Below are positions 62,486 to 64,000 of a stretch of 64,000 nucleotides of DNA, piece after piece. Below the pieces are notes generated by a model. That model worked only from the letters and a program-made list of their open reading frames with translations. It was not told the DNA's origin and searched no databases. The translations under genes and the position numbers were made by a program. This stretch comes from Lactobacillus sp. ESL0684. Its GTDB lineage: Bacteria; Bacillota; Bacilli; Lactobacillales; Lactobacillaceae. Within the stretch, counting starts at the first letter, position 1, and each line of letters begins with the position of its first letter. The stretch spans positions 1,469,001-1,533,000 of the forward strand of contig NZ_CP113941.1 of NCBI RefSeq assembly GCF_029392675.1, in the 5' to 3' direction.

Positions 62486-62625
62486 ATCATTTTGGCTCGG
62501 GCTGAGTTAATGATTACTTCGTAGTCTTATTACTTTGCCACCACTCTAGCAGTGGTTTCTGTAAGGAGTTCTATTTCCAGTAGAACTCCTTTTCTTTTAT
62601 TATTGTAGCACATTATTTCAATGAT
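62486..62625 (-). ncRNA. Separated antitoxin/terminator region of the first holin-like toxin module
   Basis: The hairpin AGTAATCATT / AATGATTACT (62482-62518) and the block GTGGTTTCTGTAAGGAGTTCTA (positions 62549-62570) followed by an ACTCCTTTTC stretch recur at 62894-63020 behind the intact module. On the minus strand TGCTACAAT (about 62601-62609) gives a possible antisense promoter. This is the distal part of the module interrupted by IS110. No protein-coding gene is seen in 62486-62678. Confidence 0.5.
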
Positions 62626-62788
62626 TTAAATTACTATTCTTCCAAAAATAACCTTTTTAACTTATTCATCTTTCGTTATAATAGTTATTACAGAAACAGC
62701 TAAGGCGGTAGCTATTTTCCTTTAAAGGAAGTGGTGCTTATGGTGGTTAAACACCTAACACAAATTCTATTGAAAGGAGGTAGCCATA

Positions 62789-62893
62789 GTGTCTGTTGCA
62801 GACGCTATTCAATTGATGCTTTCTTTTGGCACTTTTATTGTTGCCTTGATCGCATTAATTGTTGAACTGATTAAAAATCAGTCAAAAAAATAA
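62789..62893 (+). CDS. Putative holin-like type I toxin
   Basis: A 34-residue peptide starting at GTG (SVADAIQLMLSFGTFIVALI, then ALIVELIKNQSKK) with one membrane span and a basic tail, the form of the putative holin-like toxins common in lactobacilli and enterococci. AAAGGAGG lies 8 nt upstream. The leader from a TATAAT at about 62677 matches that of the gene at 60653. Downstream is a hairpin and an antisense promoter on the minus strand. The function as a membrane toxin is inferred from the family. Confidence 0.82.
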   Translation: MSVADAIQLMLSFGTFIVALIALIVELIKNQSKK

Positions 62894-63020
62894 ATCGCCT
62901 TAGCTCTAGTACAGCTAGCGATTTATCAAATCGTAATTAAGTTTTATCTACCGCTTTATGTGGTTTCTGTAAGGAGTTCTACTTGCAATAGAGCTCCTTT
63001 TCTTTTTGCTATTATAGCAC
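62894..63020 (-). ncRNA. Putative antisense antitoxin RNA of the holin-like toxin
   Basis: On the minus strand an extended -10 TGCTATAAT (about 63010-63018) starts a transcript running toward the toxin 3' end. It contains the stem GGAGCTCTA / TAGAACTCC and reaches the hairpin AAATCGC ... GCGATTT (62890-62925) behind the toxin gene. The converging layout fits type I antitoxins. The 5' and 3' ends are estimates. Confidence 0.6.
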
Positions 63021-63174
63021 ATTTTGTTTCAGGGTAAAATACACCAGCACCACAACTACAATATTTCTTATTCCAAATAGAATCTAAGCCCTATTATAAA
63101 AAAGCCTATAACTTGTTGCTAACTGTGATTTTAAAGCGCTATAATTAAATAAGATTTAACTAAGGAGCTTAATA

Positions 63175-63900
63175 ATGACTAAAAATGTGGTAATAGCGCA
63201 ATTCCTCACTAACATGTATGACACTCAGCGTGGGCAAACATTACAAAATGTTGACGTCACTGACATAACTAAAGATTTATATGAATCTGTGGCTAGGTTC
63301 GATACAGAATTACATACGATTATCAATTTTGAAAATCCGACAACTCCGCCACCACTGGAAAAATTAATAACTGTTGAACCATTCAAGCATTACTTAAATA
63401 ACAAATTATATTTTTTACGCTGGGAAGTTACCTTCGATTATTTATTAAAGCATCCTGAAATTGATAAAGCAGCGCTTGTTGATGCCGGCGATGTGGAAAT
63501 GATGAACTATCCTTTTAATGATGTTAACGAAGGAATCATTTATGTCGGCGATGAATATAACGATCTTACTGATGGAATCATTACCTGCGATAATAAACCC
63601 TATTATTTAAATAATTTCATTCAGAAAAATCGAAGCTTACAATTATTAAATACTGGCGTCATGATCGGTACCAGAAAAACCCTGTTAGAGTTCTTGGCAA
63701 TTTTAATTAAGTTAATCGTTGAAGATGCCAGAGATGAAAAATTTTATCCAGATCAAGATAACTTAGGTAGCCTTGAAATGGCGCTTACTAATTATGTGCT
63801 ATACAACTTCTTTTCTGATCGAATCCAACACGGTCGCAAAATTACTAACCAATTTGAATTTGATGACCGCGATAGTCAAGCCTGGTTCAAGCATAAATAG
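63175..63900 (+). CDS. GT-A-fold glycosyltransferase-like protein, substrate unknown
   Basis: A 241-residue soluble protein. ALVDAGDVEMMNYPF near residue 100 looks like a DxD metal/nucleotide-sugar segment, and LLNTGVMIGTRKTLLEFL near 160 and FYPDQDNLGSLEMALTNYV near 196 match the pattern of GT-A type transferases acting on surface glycans. No membrane helix or signal peptide is present. AAGGAGC precedes the ATG. It is monocistronic with a terminator at 63937-63968. The transferase call is by motif only; other GT-A-like roles are possible. Confidence 0.65.
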   Translation: MTKNVVIAQFLTNMYDTQRGQTLQNVDVTDITKDLYESVARFDTELHTIINFENPTTPPPLEKLITVEPFKHYLNNKLYFLRWEVTFDYLLKHPEIDKAALVDAGDVEMMNYPFNDVNEGIIYVGDEYNDLTDGIITCDNKPYYLNNFIQKNRSLQLLNTGVMIGTRKTLLEFLAILIKLIVEDARDEKFYPDQDNLGSLEMALTNYVLYNFFSDRIQHGRKITNQFEFDDRDSQAWFKHK

Positions 63901-63935
63901 TAATCAAACTTTATCCTAAATAAATTTTAGATAAC

Positions 63936-63970
63936 CAAAAAAGCCCCGAAATAAATCGGAGCTTTTTATA
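63936..63970 (+). terminator. Terminator after the GT-A-like gene
   Basis: The stem AAAAAGCCCCGA / TCGGAGCTTTTT, with one mismatch and a 6-nt loop. The last 30 bases of the window hold nothing recognisable. Confidence 0.9.
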
Positions 63971-64000
63971 CTTATCCATCGGATAACTAGGCAACGTTAA

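Overview
The window looks like a chromosomal segment of a low-GC lactic acid bacterium, most likely Lactobacillus sensu stricto of the L. delbrueckii/acidophilus group. This rests on SLAP-type cell-wall binding repeats, a PgrA/SEC10-type surface protein, an Apf-type transglycosylase, multiple oligopeptide-binding lipoproteins, a proline iminopeptidase, a D-2-hydroxyacid dehydrogenase and strong AGGAGG ribosome sites. The species cannot be fixed from the sequence alone.

Layout. 1-7.1 kb is core housekeeping: mscL, trxA, mutS2 and the alaS-ireB-ruvX-DUF1292 operon behind an alanyl T-box. 7.2-11 kb holds a four-gene operon (tagA-like, GT4, nadE, phosphatase) and tagD, pointing to wall teichoic acid precursors. 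11-13.2 kb has a GntR regulator, a cytoplasmic beta-helix protein of unknown role and tRNA-Gln/tRNA-Tyr. 13.28-14.96 kb is an IS110-family element. 15-22 kb has an aminotransferase and the oppABCDF operon. 22.3-29.1 kb is a cell-surface region (BspA/SLAP protein, PgrA-like protein, Apf) that also carries two tandem Fst-like type I toxin-antitoxin modules, a second tRNA-Gln and integration-site-like repeats. 29.5-42.4 kb is a sugar island: a mannose-family PTS operon with a SIS-domain sugar-phosphate enzyme, a GntR regulator whose likely operator lies inside the PTS promoter, a GH31 glycosidase with a PTS IIA, an orphan peptide-binding lipoprotein and an EIIC-like permease. 42.5-60.4 kb mixes peptide, NAD and stress genes: D-hydroxyacid dehydrogenase, pepI, two more orphan OppA paralogues, pncB, TetR-controlled genes, a CPA2 antiporter, a DUF234-type ATPase with palindromes, an aldo/keto reductase and a flavoprotein. 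60.5-63.9 kb has two tandem holin-like type I toxin modules, the first split by a second IS110 copy, and a GT-A-like protein.

How the parts connect. Peptide uptake recurs: one complete Opp system plus three closely related binding proteins without permeases, one co-transcribed with proline iminopeptidase and one behind a leucine-rich leader peptide with alternative hairpins. NAD supply is represented by nadE and pncB. Sugar use is organised around the man-PTS/SIS operon and the GH31/IIA pair.

Most interesting for follow-up: (1) the leucine-rich leader peptide and attenuator-like hairpins before an oligopeptide-binding protein gene; (2) duplicated Fst-like modules whose toxin 5' UTRs show compensatory base changes, each with an extra divergent small RNA whose 5' hairpin tracks the cognate toxin ribosome-site hairpin; (3) two inverted IS110 copies, each broken by a different one-base homopolymer change, carrying a 173-nt candidate bridge RNA, and one of them separating a type I toxin from its antitoxin; (4) the PTS/SIS operon, a candidate for Amadori-compound use.
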